Made by a program: the position numbers and the translations under genes. The notes under the pieces are model-generated. The model was given only the letters and a program-made list of their open reading frames with translations, ran no database searches and had not been told where the DNA came from. From Streptomyces sp. NBC_00102 (GTDB lineage Bacteria; Actinomycetota; Actinomycetes; Streptomycetales; Streptomycetaceae): 64,000 nt of DNA. The stretch covers positions 1 to 64,000 of the forward strand of contig NZ_JAPEMC010000006.1 in the NCBI RefSeq assembly GCF_026343115.1. Direction: 5' to 3'. This document shows positions 35,537 through 43,194 of this stretch, piece after piece (within the stretch, counting starts at the first letter, position 1; each line of letters starts with the position of its first letter).

Positions 35537-36405
35537 GCGAGACGAGCGAGCGCCCTGCGCTCGCCCGGCGGTGTCCGGCGGTTCACGTCCGGACGCCCGC
35601 CCGTTCCCTGGGCCGCGTCCGGACGCCCGCCCGTTCCCTCGGCCCGGAGCGGCGGGAGGAGGGTGAGCTCGGCGGTCACTCCGGCGGCCCGTACCACCCG
35701 CCACAGCGAGGCGCTGAGCGGGTCGTCGCCGACGAACGCGACCGCGCGGGCGGGGAGTCCGGCATCGCGACCAGGATCCTCGGCAGGTGCTGTCTCCAGG
35801 GTGTAGGTGATACGGGCGGGCCGCACGGTGGCGCCCGCGTCGAGGGCCGCCTGGAAGACCGCGTGGCGGAAGGGGCCCGGCGGCCCGCCGCCGCACCGGG
35901 TGGAGCCCTCCGGGAAGGCCACCACCCGGTCGCCCGCGCGCAGCGCGTCGGCCACGGCGCCCACGGACTCGGGCAGCGCACGCAGGCTCTCCCGGTCGAT
36001 GAAGAGGGTGCCGCCCCGCGCGGCGAGGGTTCCGAGCAGCGGCCACCGGCGTATCTCGGACTTGCCGAGCATCCGCGCGGGGAGGGCGGCAGCGACGAGG
36101 GGTATGTCGAGCCACGAGATGTGGTTGGCGACGACCAGTTCCCCGCCGCCCCTGTCGCCCGGGTTCCCGGTGACCCTCATGCGTACCCCGAAGGTCCGCA
36201 GGACCGCCCGGGACCAGCGGCGGACCAGCAGGTCCCGGGCCGGCTGGGTGAGCGCGGCGGCCAGCGGCGTGCACGCGGCGCCGCCCGTCGCGAGCAGGCA
36301 GCCCGCGACCAGGCGTGCGACCGCGGGCAGCAGGGGGCGCACCGCTCCGTGGTGGCCTGCGCAGGCCTGCGGGGTGCACGGGGAGAGGGGGAACCAGGCG
36401 TTCAC
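35479..36405 (-). CDS. PlsC-family acyltransferase (lyso-ornithine lipid or lysophosphatidate acyltransferase)
   Basis: Predicted 308-residue 1-acyl-glycerol-3-phosphate-acyltransferase-type enzyme with an N-terminal hydrophobic segment, the catalytic NHISWLD (HX4D), and FPEGSTRCGG. The GTG at 36405 overlaps the upstream acyltransferase stop (GTGA), so the two are coupled. An OlsB-like partner points to an OlsA-type O-acylation completing ornithine lipid, though a phospholipid role is possible. The C-terminus carries a duplicated GTGGRPD segment encoded by a 30-base tandem repeat and overlaps the end of egtD, so this tail may be a recent extension. Confidence 0.85.
   Translation of the reverse strand: MNAWFPLSPCTPQACAGHHGAVRPLLPAVARLVAGCLLATGGAACTPLAAALTQPARDLLVRRWSRAVLRTFGVRMRVTGNPGDRGGGELVVANHISWLDIPLVAAALPARMLGKSEIRRWPLLGTLAARGGTLFIDRESLRALPESVGAVADALRAGDRVVAFPEGSTRCGGGPPGPFRHAVFQAALDAGATVRPARITYTLETAPAEDPGRDAGLPARAVAFVGDDPLSASLWRVVRAAGVTAELTLLPPLRAEGTGGRPDAAQGTGGRPDVNRRTPPGERRALARLAQTAVASDTANLSAESVHH
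35586..35639 (-). repeat. 30-base tandem duplication inside the acyltransferase gene
   Basis: Two copies with a 30-base period; 24 bases are identical (35586-35609 and 35616-35639). On the minus strand they encode a repeated GTGGRPD segment in the acyltransferase tail. The period is a multiple of three, so copy number can change without a frameshift. Confidence 0.9.
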
Positions 36406-37238
36406 CGCGGAGGAGCCATGGAGAGGAAGTGCCGCAGGTAGCGGGGGTCGGCGCGGCGCATGGAGAGGAGTATATAGAGGTCGGCACAGTCGAAGTCCGG
36501 GTCGTAGGCAGGCGATCCGCACACCCAGGCTCCGAGGCGGAGGTAGCCGCGGAGCAGCGGCGGCAGGTCGGCGCGGGCGCCGGCCGCCGGCTGCGGACCG
36601 GAGGCACCGGCGGTGCCCGGCCAGAGGCGGTGCGGGGTGACCCGGTACTCCTCGGGAGCGAGGTGCTTGGTGCGTACGGTTTCCCAGCTGCGGGCCGCCT
36701 GGACGCCGCCGTCGCCCAGAGGGAGCGAGCAGCAGCCGGCCAGCCAGTTGTGGCCGGTGCGCTCCATGTAGCGGGCGAGGCCCGCCCAGATGAGGGCGAT
36801 CACGGCGCCGTCGCGGTGGGCGGGGTGGACGCAGGAGCGGCCCACCTCGACGAGGTCGTCGCGCAGGTGGGCGAGCCGGGTGAGGTCGAACTCGCTCTCC
36901 GAGTAGAGGCGGCCGGCGGCGCGGGCGCGCTCGGGAGGCAGCACCCGGTAGGTGGCGACGACGTCGCCGGTGGCGGTCTCCCGGACCAGCAGGTGGTCGC
37001 AGAAGGCGTCGAACTCGTCGCCGTCGAGTCCGGGTTCGGGCCCGTCGAGCCGGGCGCCGAGCTCACCGGCGAAGACCAGGTGCCGCAGGCGCTGGGCGGC
37101 GCGTACGTCCTCGGGGCCGGCGGCGAGGACGAGGTGGTAGGCGGGGGGCTGCGGCGGCCCCGAGGGGGCGGCGGGCCGAACGGGGGCCGGTACGGCGGAG
37201 ACGGGGAGTACCGGTGGAGCGACGGGCAGCGCGGTCAT
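36402..37238 (-). CDS. GNAT-type N-acyltransferase, OlsB-like (ornithine lipid synthesis)
   Basis: Predicted 278-residue acyltransferase of the autoinducer-synthase/OlsB group, which puts a 3-hydroxyacyl chain on ornithine. A Pro/Ala-rich N-terminal 35 residues precede the domain: YHLVLAAGPEDVRAAQRLRHLVF, FDAFCDHLLVRETATGDVVATYRVL, LVEVGRSCVHPAHRDGAVI, LAGCCSLPL, and the C-terminal FDCADLYILLSMRRADPRYLRHF. These are characteristic of OlsB-type proteins. The next gene is a PlsC acyltransferase coupled by GTGA, the olsB-olsA order. Function is inferred from family and pairing. Confidence 0.87.
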   Translation of the reverse strand: MTALPVAPPVLPVSAVPAPVRPAAPSGPPQPPAYHLVLAAGPEDVRAAQRLRHLVFAGELGARLDGPEPGLDGDEFDAFCDHLLVRETATGDVVATYRVLPPERARAAGRLYSESEFDLTRLAHLRDDLVEVGRSCVHPAHRDGAVIALIWAGLARYMERTGHNWLAGCCSLPLGDGGVQAARSWETVRTKHLAPEEYRVTPHRLWPGTAGASGPQPAAGARADLPPLLRGYLRLGAWVCGSPAYDPDFDCADLYILLSMRRADPRYLRHFLSMAPPR

Positions 37239-37452
37239 GGCAGACTCCGGGGACGGATCGGCGAGGGCGGCCGTCGGACCGTCGCGCGGTGGCGAAGGTC
37301 CGGCCCCCTACTTCTTCCGTGACCGGCTGGATTCGACGTGACCGCCATGGAGAGTCGGGATGTGCGACGGCTGAATCCCGGGGGCGGGCCGGTACCGTCT
37401 TTCCCTCACGCCCCGCCCGCCCCCGCGCGCCCGCCCGCGAACCGCCGTGGCG

Positions 37453-38706
37453 TCAGCCGCCCGCCAGAAGGGAACTGATGCGTTCCGAGGCCGACTTCGC
37501 CGCCTTCTCCGGGTCCCCTCCTTCGAGCACCGCGGTCATGTACGGCTTGATCGGGTTCGTTTCCTCGACCTCCGCCCACTGTGCGGAGTTGGGGGTCGCC
37601 CGCCCCTGCGTCGCTCCTTCCGCCATCGCGGCGGTGCCTTCCTGGCTCCCGATGGCGCTCGCGAGTTTCGGTTTGTTGGGGACGTAGCTCATGGCCAGGG
37701 CGAGTTCCCGCTGCCACTTCTCGCTCGCCAGCGCCTTGACCACGTCGATGCCCGCGCTGCGGTGGGGGGCCTTCTCCGGGACGATCAGGTCGGAACCACC
37801 GGTGAACACGGCGCCGGGCTTCTTCGTGGTCTTGCCGGGTATCGGGAAGTAGCCCAGCTTCCCCTTGAGTTCGGGGTTGGCCTGCTCGATGAGCGCGGCG
37901 CTTCCCGGGGTGGAGATGATCTGGGCGACGTTGCCGCGGGCGAACACGTCGGTCTGCGGCGGGTTCTCCTCGTCGGCGTCCTTCGGGCCGGAGCCGAGTG
38001 CCTGGAGCTTCTTGTAGAACTCCATGCCCCTGAGCGCCGCCGGGCTGTCCAGGGAGCCGACCCAGTCCCCGTCCTCCCCGTTCGCGAGCTCTCCGCCCTC
38101 GTCCCAGATGAATCCGGCGAGGACGTACCAGTTCTGGCCCGCGAGGTAGATGCCCTGGTTGCCCTCGGCGTCCAGGCGTTCGGTGTCGGCGATCCACTGT
38201 TCACGGTTCTTCGGCGGGGTGTCGATCCCCGCCTGCGCGAAGAGGTCCTTGTTGTAGATGACCACCCGGTTGGCCGCGTACCAAGGGATGCCGTACTGCA
38301 CTCCGTTGATGCTGCCCGGCTCGGCGAGGCCCGGCAGCCAGTCCTCGCTGCCGAGGTCGCGCATGGACTCCAGGGTGAGATCGCGCAGGCCGCCGCTCTC
38401 CGCGTACTGCGCGACCTGCGTGTTGCCCACCTCGATGACGTCCGGCGAGTTGCCGCCCTTGAGGGCGGACAGCACCTTGGGACCGATTCCGCCCCACTCC
38501 TGAAACTTGAAATTCAGTTCGACAGAGTCGTGTTCGGCCTCGTACGCCGTGGTGAACTTGTCCAGGAACTCGGTGGACGCACTGCCCTTCATCAGCCAGA
38601 TCGTCACGTCCGTGTCGCCCCCTGCGGACGGGGACAGATAGCCGCATCCTCCGAGAGCGACGGACGAGACGAGTGCGATGGCTCCGGCGAGAATCCGGTT
38701 CTTCAC
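37453..38706 (-). CDS. Orphan extracellular solute-binding lipoprotein (possibly chito-oligosaccharide type)
   Basis: Predicted 417-residue sugar-binding lipoprotein with the lipobox LGGC and Cys at residue 21. Sequence features TIWLMKGSASTEFLDKFTTA, SPDVIEVGNTQVAQYAES and GIPWYAANRVVIYNKDLF recall family-1 binding proteins for amino-sugar oligosaccharides such as DasA and NgcE. The GTG at 38706 is favoured because AAGGTGA sits about five bases upstream; a GTG at 38715 lies inside that site. No permease or ATPase adjoins it, so it must share components encoded elsewhere. Its promoter overlaps a TGGT-N4-ACCA operator like those bound by DasR. Confidence 0.88.
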   Translation of the reverse strand: MKNRILAGAIALVSSVALGGCGYLSPSAGGDTDVTIWLMKGSASTEFLDKFTTAYEAEHDSVELNFKFQEWGGIGPKVLSALKGGNSPDVIEVGNTQVAQYAESGGLRDLTLESMRDLGSEDWLPGLAEPGSINGVQYGIPWYAANRVVIYNKDLFAQAGIDTPPKNREQWIADTERLDAEGNQGIYLAGQNWYVLAGFIWDEGGELANGEDGDWVGSLDSPAALRGMEFYKKLQALGSGPKDADEENPPQTDVFARGNVAQIISTPGSAALIEQANPELKGKLGYFPIPGKTTKKPGAVFTGGSDLIVPEKAPHRSAGIDVVKALASEKWQRELALAMSYVPNKPKLASAIGSQEGTAAMAEGATQGRATPNSAQWAEVEETNPIKPYMTAVLEGGDPEKAAKSASERISSLLAGG

Positions 38707-38792
38707 GAGCGTCACCTTCTGCGAAACAGCACGACGGAAACATGACCCGGTGTGGGGGGACGCGGGCGGTGCTCGCACGGGTGTGTGGCTGG

Positions 38793-38821
38793 ATTTTGGT
38801 ATGGACCATTGAGCAGGTCAA
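38793..38821 (-). promoter_or_regulatory. Promoter with a DasR-like operator, orphan binding-protein gene
   Basis: On the minus strand TTGACC (38821-38816) and CAAAAT (38798-38793) are exactly 17 bases apart. Within the spacer, TGGTATGGACCA (38797-38808) is an inverted repeat matching 10 of 12 positions of the DasR site core TGGTCTAGACCA. A bound GntR-family repressor would cover the -10 box. The site assignment is a pattern match only. Confidence 0.55.
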
Positions 38822-38909
38822 GCGCCGTCCGCCACCCGGGCGTGGCCGGTTGTTCTCTCGCGCAACCCCCTGGAGTGAGGCACGGTGGAGACACGAAGGG
38901 AGACATACG

Positions 38910-39125
38910 ATGTCCAATCACACCTATCGGGTCACCGAGATCGTAGGAACCTCCGAGGAGGGCATCGACGCGGCGATCCGCAACGGCATCGCCCGGGCGT
39001 CGGAAACGTTGCGCAATCTCGACTGGTTCGAGATCAAGGAAGCGCGCGGACACATCGAGGACGGCCGGATCGGGCACTACCAGGTGACGCTCAAGGTCGG
39101 CTTCCGCCTCGACGGTGCCTCCTGA
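38910..39125 (+). CDS. Dodecin family flavin-binding protein
   Basis: Predicted 71-residue dodecin, a small dodecameric protein that stores or buffers flavins. The sequence YRVTEIVGTSEEGIDAAIRNG, the flavin-stacking Trp39 in RNLDWFEI and Gln58 in HYQVTLKVGFRLD match the family. The ATG has AAGGGAG seven bases upstream. It is divergent from the orphan binding-protein gene. Confidence 0.94.
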   Translation: MSNHTYRVTEIVGTSEEGIDAAIRNGIARASETLRNLDWFEIKEARGHIEDGRIGHYQVTLKVGFRLDGAS

Positions 39126-39143
39126 CACGGCACGATCCAAGAC

Positions 39144-39173
39144 GGCACGGCACGGCACTGCACGGCACGGCAC
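39144..39173. repeat. Pentanucleotide (GGCAC) microsatellite downstream of dodecin
   Basis: Six consecutive five-base units, five exact GGCAC and one TGCAC, begin 19 bases after the dodecin stop. The non-coding gap 39126-39355 holds nothing else recognisable. Confidence 0.9.
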
Positions 39174-39355
39174 GCCGCAAGGCGAAACGCCCCGCCCCGA
39201 CAAGGCGCGTTCGACAAGACCGCGCGCGACGACGAGGCAGTCCCGCACCCTCGTCCGGTCCGTTCCGGAAATACGCCCCACCCCGGTGCGCCGTCTGCGA
39301 CGATCCGACGCATGATGTTCTCTCCCGCACGGAAGGGCGGCCACCGCCCCGCTCG

Positions 39356-40735
39356 ATGAGGTGGCTCGACGAAGCGGTCATGACCGGCACCGCCGCGATC
39401 GCGGCCCACCCGTCCCGTACCGCGCTCTTCACCGCGGTGGCCGCGGACCGGGCAGGACCGGAGGCCGGACGGCTGCTGCGGCTCGCTCGCGCCGAGGACC
39501 CGGCTGTACGGCGCACGGCGCTGGATCTCCTCGACAGCCTCAGCGGCGGCGAACCCTGGCCCGAAGCCGCGGCGGCTGCCCTGTACGGCCTCGCCGACCC
39601 CGCCGCAGCCGTACGGCTGGTGGCGGCCCCGCTCCTCGTCCGTGCCGGACGCCCCGACCTGGCACTCGGCGCTCTGGACGGCTCGGCCGGCCTGCCGATC
39701 GCCCCCGAGGTCCGCACCGCCCTCGCCCGCGCGCTCCGGGGTTCCGTGGCCGCCAGGCGCACCGACCCCCAGCCGTCCGTCCGCTTCCTGGCCCTTCTGG
39801 AGACCCTGCGGAGGGCGCCCGAGGAGGAATGGCCGCCCCTGGACGCCGCACTGTCGGCGGACGTACGGGAAGCGGCCCCGGACCTGCCCGACCTGGGCAC
39901 CTTGTGGGGCTCGGTGCTGAGGAGGCTGGGACGCGAGCGGCACGCGTACGTCCTCGTCGAACGCCTCCTGGCCGATCCGGGGACCCGGGACGTCGGCGCC
40001 GATCTCGCGCAAGCCGCCTGCCACGCCTGGCGGGCGGCACCGGTCGAACTGGTGCCGTCACTGGCCCGGCACGGCGCGGAACCCCTCTCCCCGGCGTTCT
40101 CGCGAGCCCTGACCACGGCTTCGCTCTCGGAGACGGCCCGGCGCAGGCACGGCGCCCTGCTGTCGGCGCGCGGGTTCCCGCCCCGGGTGAAGTTCTGCCG
40201 CGGCGAGCGGAAGTCGTACACCGCCGAGTCGGCCGCCGAGGCGCTCGCGGCGCTCCCGGTGGGGGTGGGCCGGCTCTCCGCCGCTCCGGAGATCTTCGGC
40301 GCCCTGCTGGACGCCGGTCCGCTCTCCTTCCGGCAGGCGGCGCAGCTCTACAACCTCACGTTCCGGTGGCCGGGGCGCACGCAGGCGGCCTGTGCCCCGC
40401 TGTGGCTGCGCCACGCGGGGCCGTCGGCCGTGTCCCGGCTGCTGGGCATCATGACACCGCTGCTGGACGACTACATCTGCGGTGAGGAGTATCTCGCCGC
40501 GCTCGCCGTGATGGGCGATGCGGCGCGGCCCGCGCTGCCGTCGGTGACCGCCCTGATCGACCGGCGCACCCGCATCCCGGTGAACGACTCCACCCAGGAC
40601 GCGGAGATGGCACGCGACGAGGCCCTCCTCGCGGCGGCACTCGCCACCCGGCATGCTCTCACGTACGCCCCTGACGCTCCTGGGCGTCCTTCAACGCCTG
40701 GGACGACTCGGCCCAGCGGGCCCGCACCACGGTGA
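39356..40735 (+). CDS. HEAT-repeat-like helical protein, function unknown
   Basis: Predicted 459-residue Ala/Leu/Arg-rich protein. Repeated helical pairs such as EDPAVRRTALDLLDSL and ADPAAAVRLVAAPLLVRAG look like HEAT repeats used for protein contacts; the C-terminal part (FPPRVKFCRGERKSYTAESAAEALAALP, then LRHAGPSAVSRLLGIMTPL and MGDAARPALPSVTALID) also repeats helically. There is no signal peptide or membrane segment. The ATG at 39356 lacks a close ribosome site, so the start is uncertain; a later ATG (residue 9) is possible. The last 77 bases overlap the convergent phosphatase gene. Confidence 0.78.
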   Translation: MRWLDEAVMTGTAAIAAHPSRTALFTAVAADRAGPEAGRLLRLARAEDPAVRRTALDLLDSLSGGEPWPEAAAAALYGLADPAAAVRLVAAPLLVRAGRPDLALGALDGSAGLPIAPEVRTALARALRGSVAARRTDPQPSVRFLALLETLRRAPEEEWPPLDAALSADVREAAPDLPDLGTLWGSVLRRLGRERHAYVLVERLLADPGTRDVGADLAQAACHAWRAAPVELVPSLARHGAEPLSPAFSRALTTASLSETARRRHGALLSARGFPPRVKFCRGERKSYTAESAAEALAALPVGVGRLSAAPEIFGALLDAGPLSFRQAAQLYNLTFRWPGRTQAACAPLWLRHAGPSAVSRLLGIMTPLLDDYICGEEYLAALAVMGDAARPALPSVTALIDRRTRIPVNDSTQDAEMARDEALLAAALATRHALTYAPDAPGRPSTPGTTRPSGPAPR

Positions 40736-41147
40736 AACCAGCCGCCTCGGCGTCGTCGCAGACCAACTCGTCGTCGTCCACGAACATCCGGATCCCGCGC
40801 GCCCGGCCCAGCCGCTTCAGCACCTCCAGTTTGGTGCGGCGGGCGGGGCGGCGATCGTCGTTGCGCCGCATGTGCAGCGGCCCTTCGGGGAGCCCGTGCA
40901 GGGAGATCCAGCCGAGGGTGTCCTTGCGGCAGCGCTCCGGGCGCCCGGTCAGGTAGACGACCTCGCATTCGTCGGCGCTCCGCACGGCGAGGCTGATCCC
41001 CTCGGCGAGCGGCGGGTCGTCGACGGCGGCGGCGAAGAACGCGGACCAGTCCTTGCGGGCGCCTTCGAGGAAGTGCTGCCGGTGGGCGCTGTCCGAGAGC
41101 GTGCCGTCGAGGTCGAATACGGCGAGAGGCCTGGCGTCGTCGGTCAT
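40659..41147 (-). CDS. HAD-superfamily phosphatase, polynucleotide 3'-phosphatase-like
   Basis: Predicted 162-residue HAD enzyme. Motif I is AVFDLDGTLSD (Asp12 nucleophile, Asp14). The region VVYLTGRPERCRKDTLGWIS followed by HMRRNDDRRPARRTKLEVLKRL resembles the phosphatase domain of T4-type polynucleotide kinase-phosphatase, which has a GR..R..T..W signature and an MR..D.R element; motif IV is IRMFVDDDELVCDDA. A nucleic-acid 3'-phosphatase role is therefore possible but unproven. The ATG at 41147 begins the conserved part. The C-terminus overlaps the HEAT-like gene end by 77 bases. Confidence 0.82.
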   Translation of the reverse strand: MTDDARPLAVFDLDGTLSDSAHRQHFLEGARKDWSAFFAAAVDDPPLAEGISLAVRSADECEVVYLTGRPERCRKDTLGWISLHGLPEGPLHMRRNDDRRPARRTKLEVLKRLGRARGIRMFVDDDELVCDDAEAAGFTVVRARWAESSQALKDAQERQGRT

Positions 41148-41454
41148 CCGTCCACAGTAGGCCGTGTCCGACCCTGCGCGTCGAGCGGCGGGCGGCGTCC
41201 GGTGCGGTACGTCGCAAGGCGGAGGTCCACCCGCGTCACCGGATGTGCACGGGGTCCGCTCACGGGACGTGCACGGGGCCGACGACGCTGCGAGGGGCGG
41301 CACGCCCGCCCGACGCCCATGACCGGACACACCGCCCGGAGCCTTCCGCCGCGCGGAGCCGAGGCCTGTCGCCCCGTTTCGAGGGCATACGCCGAGGGCC
41401 GGGCCGCACTCGCCGCCCGGATCCGAGAGCACGAGACGGACACGTGGGGGTTCC
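41148..41454. other. Intergenic gap with two GTGCACGGGG direct repeats
   Basis: This 307-base divergent region between the phosphatase and the PAP2-kinase fusion shows no convincing gene. It contains GTGCACGGGG twice (41245-41254 and 41269-41278), 24 bases apart, each with a GTGCAC palindrome. They could form a regulator site for the downstream lipid genes. No clear promoter boxes are seen. Confidence 0.5.
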
Positions 41455-43194
41455 ATGCCGACTGCCCTGCCGGCGAGACGGGCCGGAGTCGACGAAGAGG
41501 CGCGAACGGGCGTAACCCGTCCCGGCCGCTCCCCCGCCCTGACCAGCGGCGCCGGCCGTGCCGCCGTACGCGTCGGCGCGCTGACGGTCTGCCAGGCGGG
41601 ACTGCTGACGGGCCTCGGTCTGCTGATCACCGGCCCGGCGCGGGACTGGTGGCCGCTGACCGTCGAGGACGAGGTGAACGAGGGCTTCGAGCGCATACGT
41701 ACGCACGCGCTCACCTCCGCCTCGTTCGTCGGCTCCGGCGCGGGCAACACCTCGACGGTGGTCGGCATCACCCTGCTGGTCTGCGTGGGGCTGGTCCTCG
41801 TCCCCCGGTTGCCCAGGTGGCGGGAGACCGTCTTCCTCGCGACCGCCGTGTCCCTCCAGGCGCTGGTCTTCCTCGTCATCACGGAGTCCGTCGACCGGAC
41901 CCGCCCGGACGTGGAGCGCCTGGACGCCTCACCACCGACCTCCAGCTACACCTCCGGACACACCGGGGCGGCCACCGCGCTCTACGGCGGGCTCGCCGTG
42001 CTGGTGCTCTCCCGGGTACGCGGCCCCTGGCGGAGGGTCCTGGGCGCCGTGCTGCTGCTGATCCCGCTGCTGGTCGGGGTGGCCCGGCTCTACCGGGGCA
42101 TGCACCATCCCACCGATGTGCTGGGCGGCCTGCTGAACGGCGGGCTCTCCCTGCTGGTCGTGGGCCGGGCCGTCCTCGCGGACGACTACGCGGCGGCCCC
42201 CGTGCCCGCCGCCGCGACCGATGTCGCCGTGGCCGCGGCCGAGTCCCGTACCGAGCGGCCCGACCGGCGGGCCACCGGGCACACCGTCGTCATCGTCAAC
42301 CCCACGGTCACCGGTCCCGCGGTCCGGGACAGCCTGCGGCTCGTCCTGGCCCAGCACGGGCGCGGGGAACCGGTGTTCGCGGAGACGACGGCGGACGATC
42401 CGGGCGCCGGGCAGGCGGCGCAGGCCGTGCGGGAGGGCGCCGGTCTGGTCGTGGTCTGCGGCGGCGACGGCACCGTCCGTACGGTGGCCGACGCCCTGGC
42501 GGGTACGGGCGTCGCGCTGGCGGTGGTCCCCTGCGGCACCGGCAATCTGCTCGCCCGCCACCTCGGCCTGCCGCTCGACCCCGCCAAGGCCCTGCACACG
42601 GCCCTGACCGGCACCCGGCAACGGCTCGACCTGGGCAGGCTGGAGGGAGACGGCTTCCCGGCGACCCACTTCACCGCCATGTCGGGGGCGGGCCTGGACG
42701 CGGCGATGCTGGAGCACACCTCCTCCCGGGCCAAGTCCGCGGTGGGCTGGCCCGCTTACGTGCTGGCGGGGCTGCGGGAGCTGCGCTCGCCCCGGACCCG
42801 GCTGACGGTCTCCCTGGACGGCGGGCCGGTCCTGCACCGGAGCGTCCGGATGGTGCTCCTCGCCAACATCGGTACCGTGCAGGGCGGCGCCGCCCTCGTA
42901 CCCGCCGCCCGGCCGGACGACGGGCTGCTCGACCTCGCCCTCTACGATCCGCGCGGCCCGGCCGGCTGGCTGCGCGCCCTCGGGGTACTGCTGCGCCCGT
43001 CCTCGGCCACGGGCCGCGCGGGCGCCCGGGACGGCGGCCCCGTCGAGTTCCTCACCTTCCGCCGGGCCGAGTTGCGCTTCGCGTCGCCGCAGCCCCGGGA
43101 GATGGACGGCGACCCGGTGGGCGCCGGTCTCCGGCTCACCGCCGAGGTCGTGCCCGGGGCGCTGACCGTACTCGTCCCCGCCGGGGGCGCGTGA
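41455..43194 (+). CDS. PAP2 phosphatase-diacylglycerol kinase fusion protein
   Basis: Predicted 579-residue membrane protein. Residues about 40-245 form a PAP2 lipid phosphatase: several hydrophobic helices, DRTRPDVERLD, SSYTSGHTGAAT (SGH) and RLYRGMHHPTDVLGG. After an Ala-rich linker, about 275-579 form a diacylglycerol/sphingosine kinase domain: VVIVNPTVTG, VVVCGGDGTVRTVADAL, VVPCGTGNLLARHLG and the C-terminal REMDGDPVG. The protein thus joins opposite activities on lipid phosphates (dephosphorylation and phosphorylation), or makes and recycles undecaprenyl or diacylglycerol carriers. The gene shares one base with the next gene, and the two downstream genes are also membrane proteins. Confidence 0.92.
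   Translation: MPTALPARRAGVDEEARTGVTRPGRSPALTSGAGRAAVRVGALTVCQAGLLTGLGLLITGPARDWWPLTVEDEVNEGFERIRTHALTSASFVGSGAGNTSTVVGITLLVCVGLVLVPRLPRWRETVFLATAVSLQALVFLVITESVDRTRPDVERLDASPPTSSYTSGHTGAATALYGGLAVLVLSRVRGPWRRVLGAVLLLIPLLVGVARLYRGMHHPTDVLGGLLNGGLSLLVVGRAVLADDYAAAPVPAAATDVAVAAAESRTERPDRRATGHTVVIVNPTVTGPAVRDSLRLVLAQHGRGEPVFAETTADDPGAGQAAQAVREGAGLVVVCGGDGTVRTVADALAGTGVALAVVPCGTGNLLARHLGLPLDPAKALHTALTGTRQRLDLGRLEGDGFPATHFTAMSGAGLDAAMLEHTSSRAKSAVGWPAYVLAGLRELRSPRTRLTVSLDGGPVLHRSVRMVLLANIGTVQGGAALVPAARPDDGLLDLALYDPRGPAGWLRALGVLLRPSSATGRAGARDGGPVEFLTFRRAELRFASPQPREMDGDPVGAGLRLTAEVVPGALTVLVPAGGA

Noticed and set aside
40653..43193. Very long N-terminal extension (over 800 residues) of the BrkB-like gene
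   Set aside because: The extension reads through other real genes in another frame and is Arg/Gly/Pro nonsense. The conserved protein starts at 43194.
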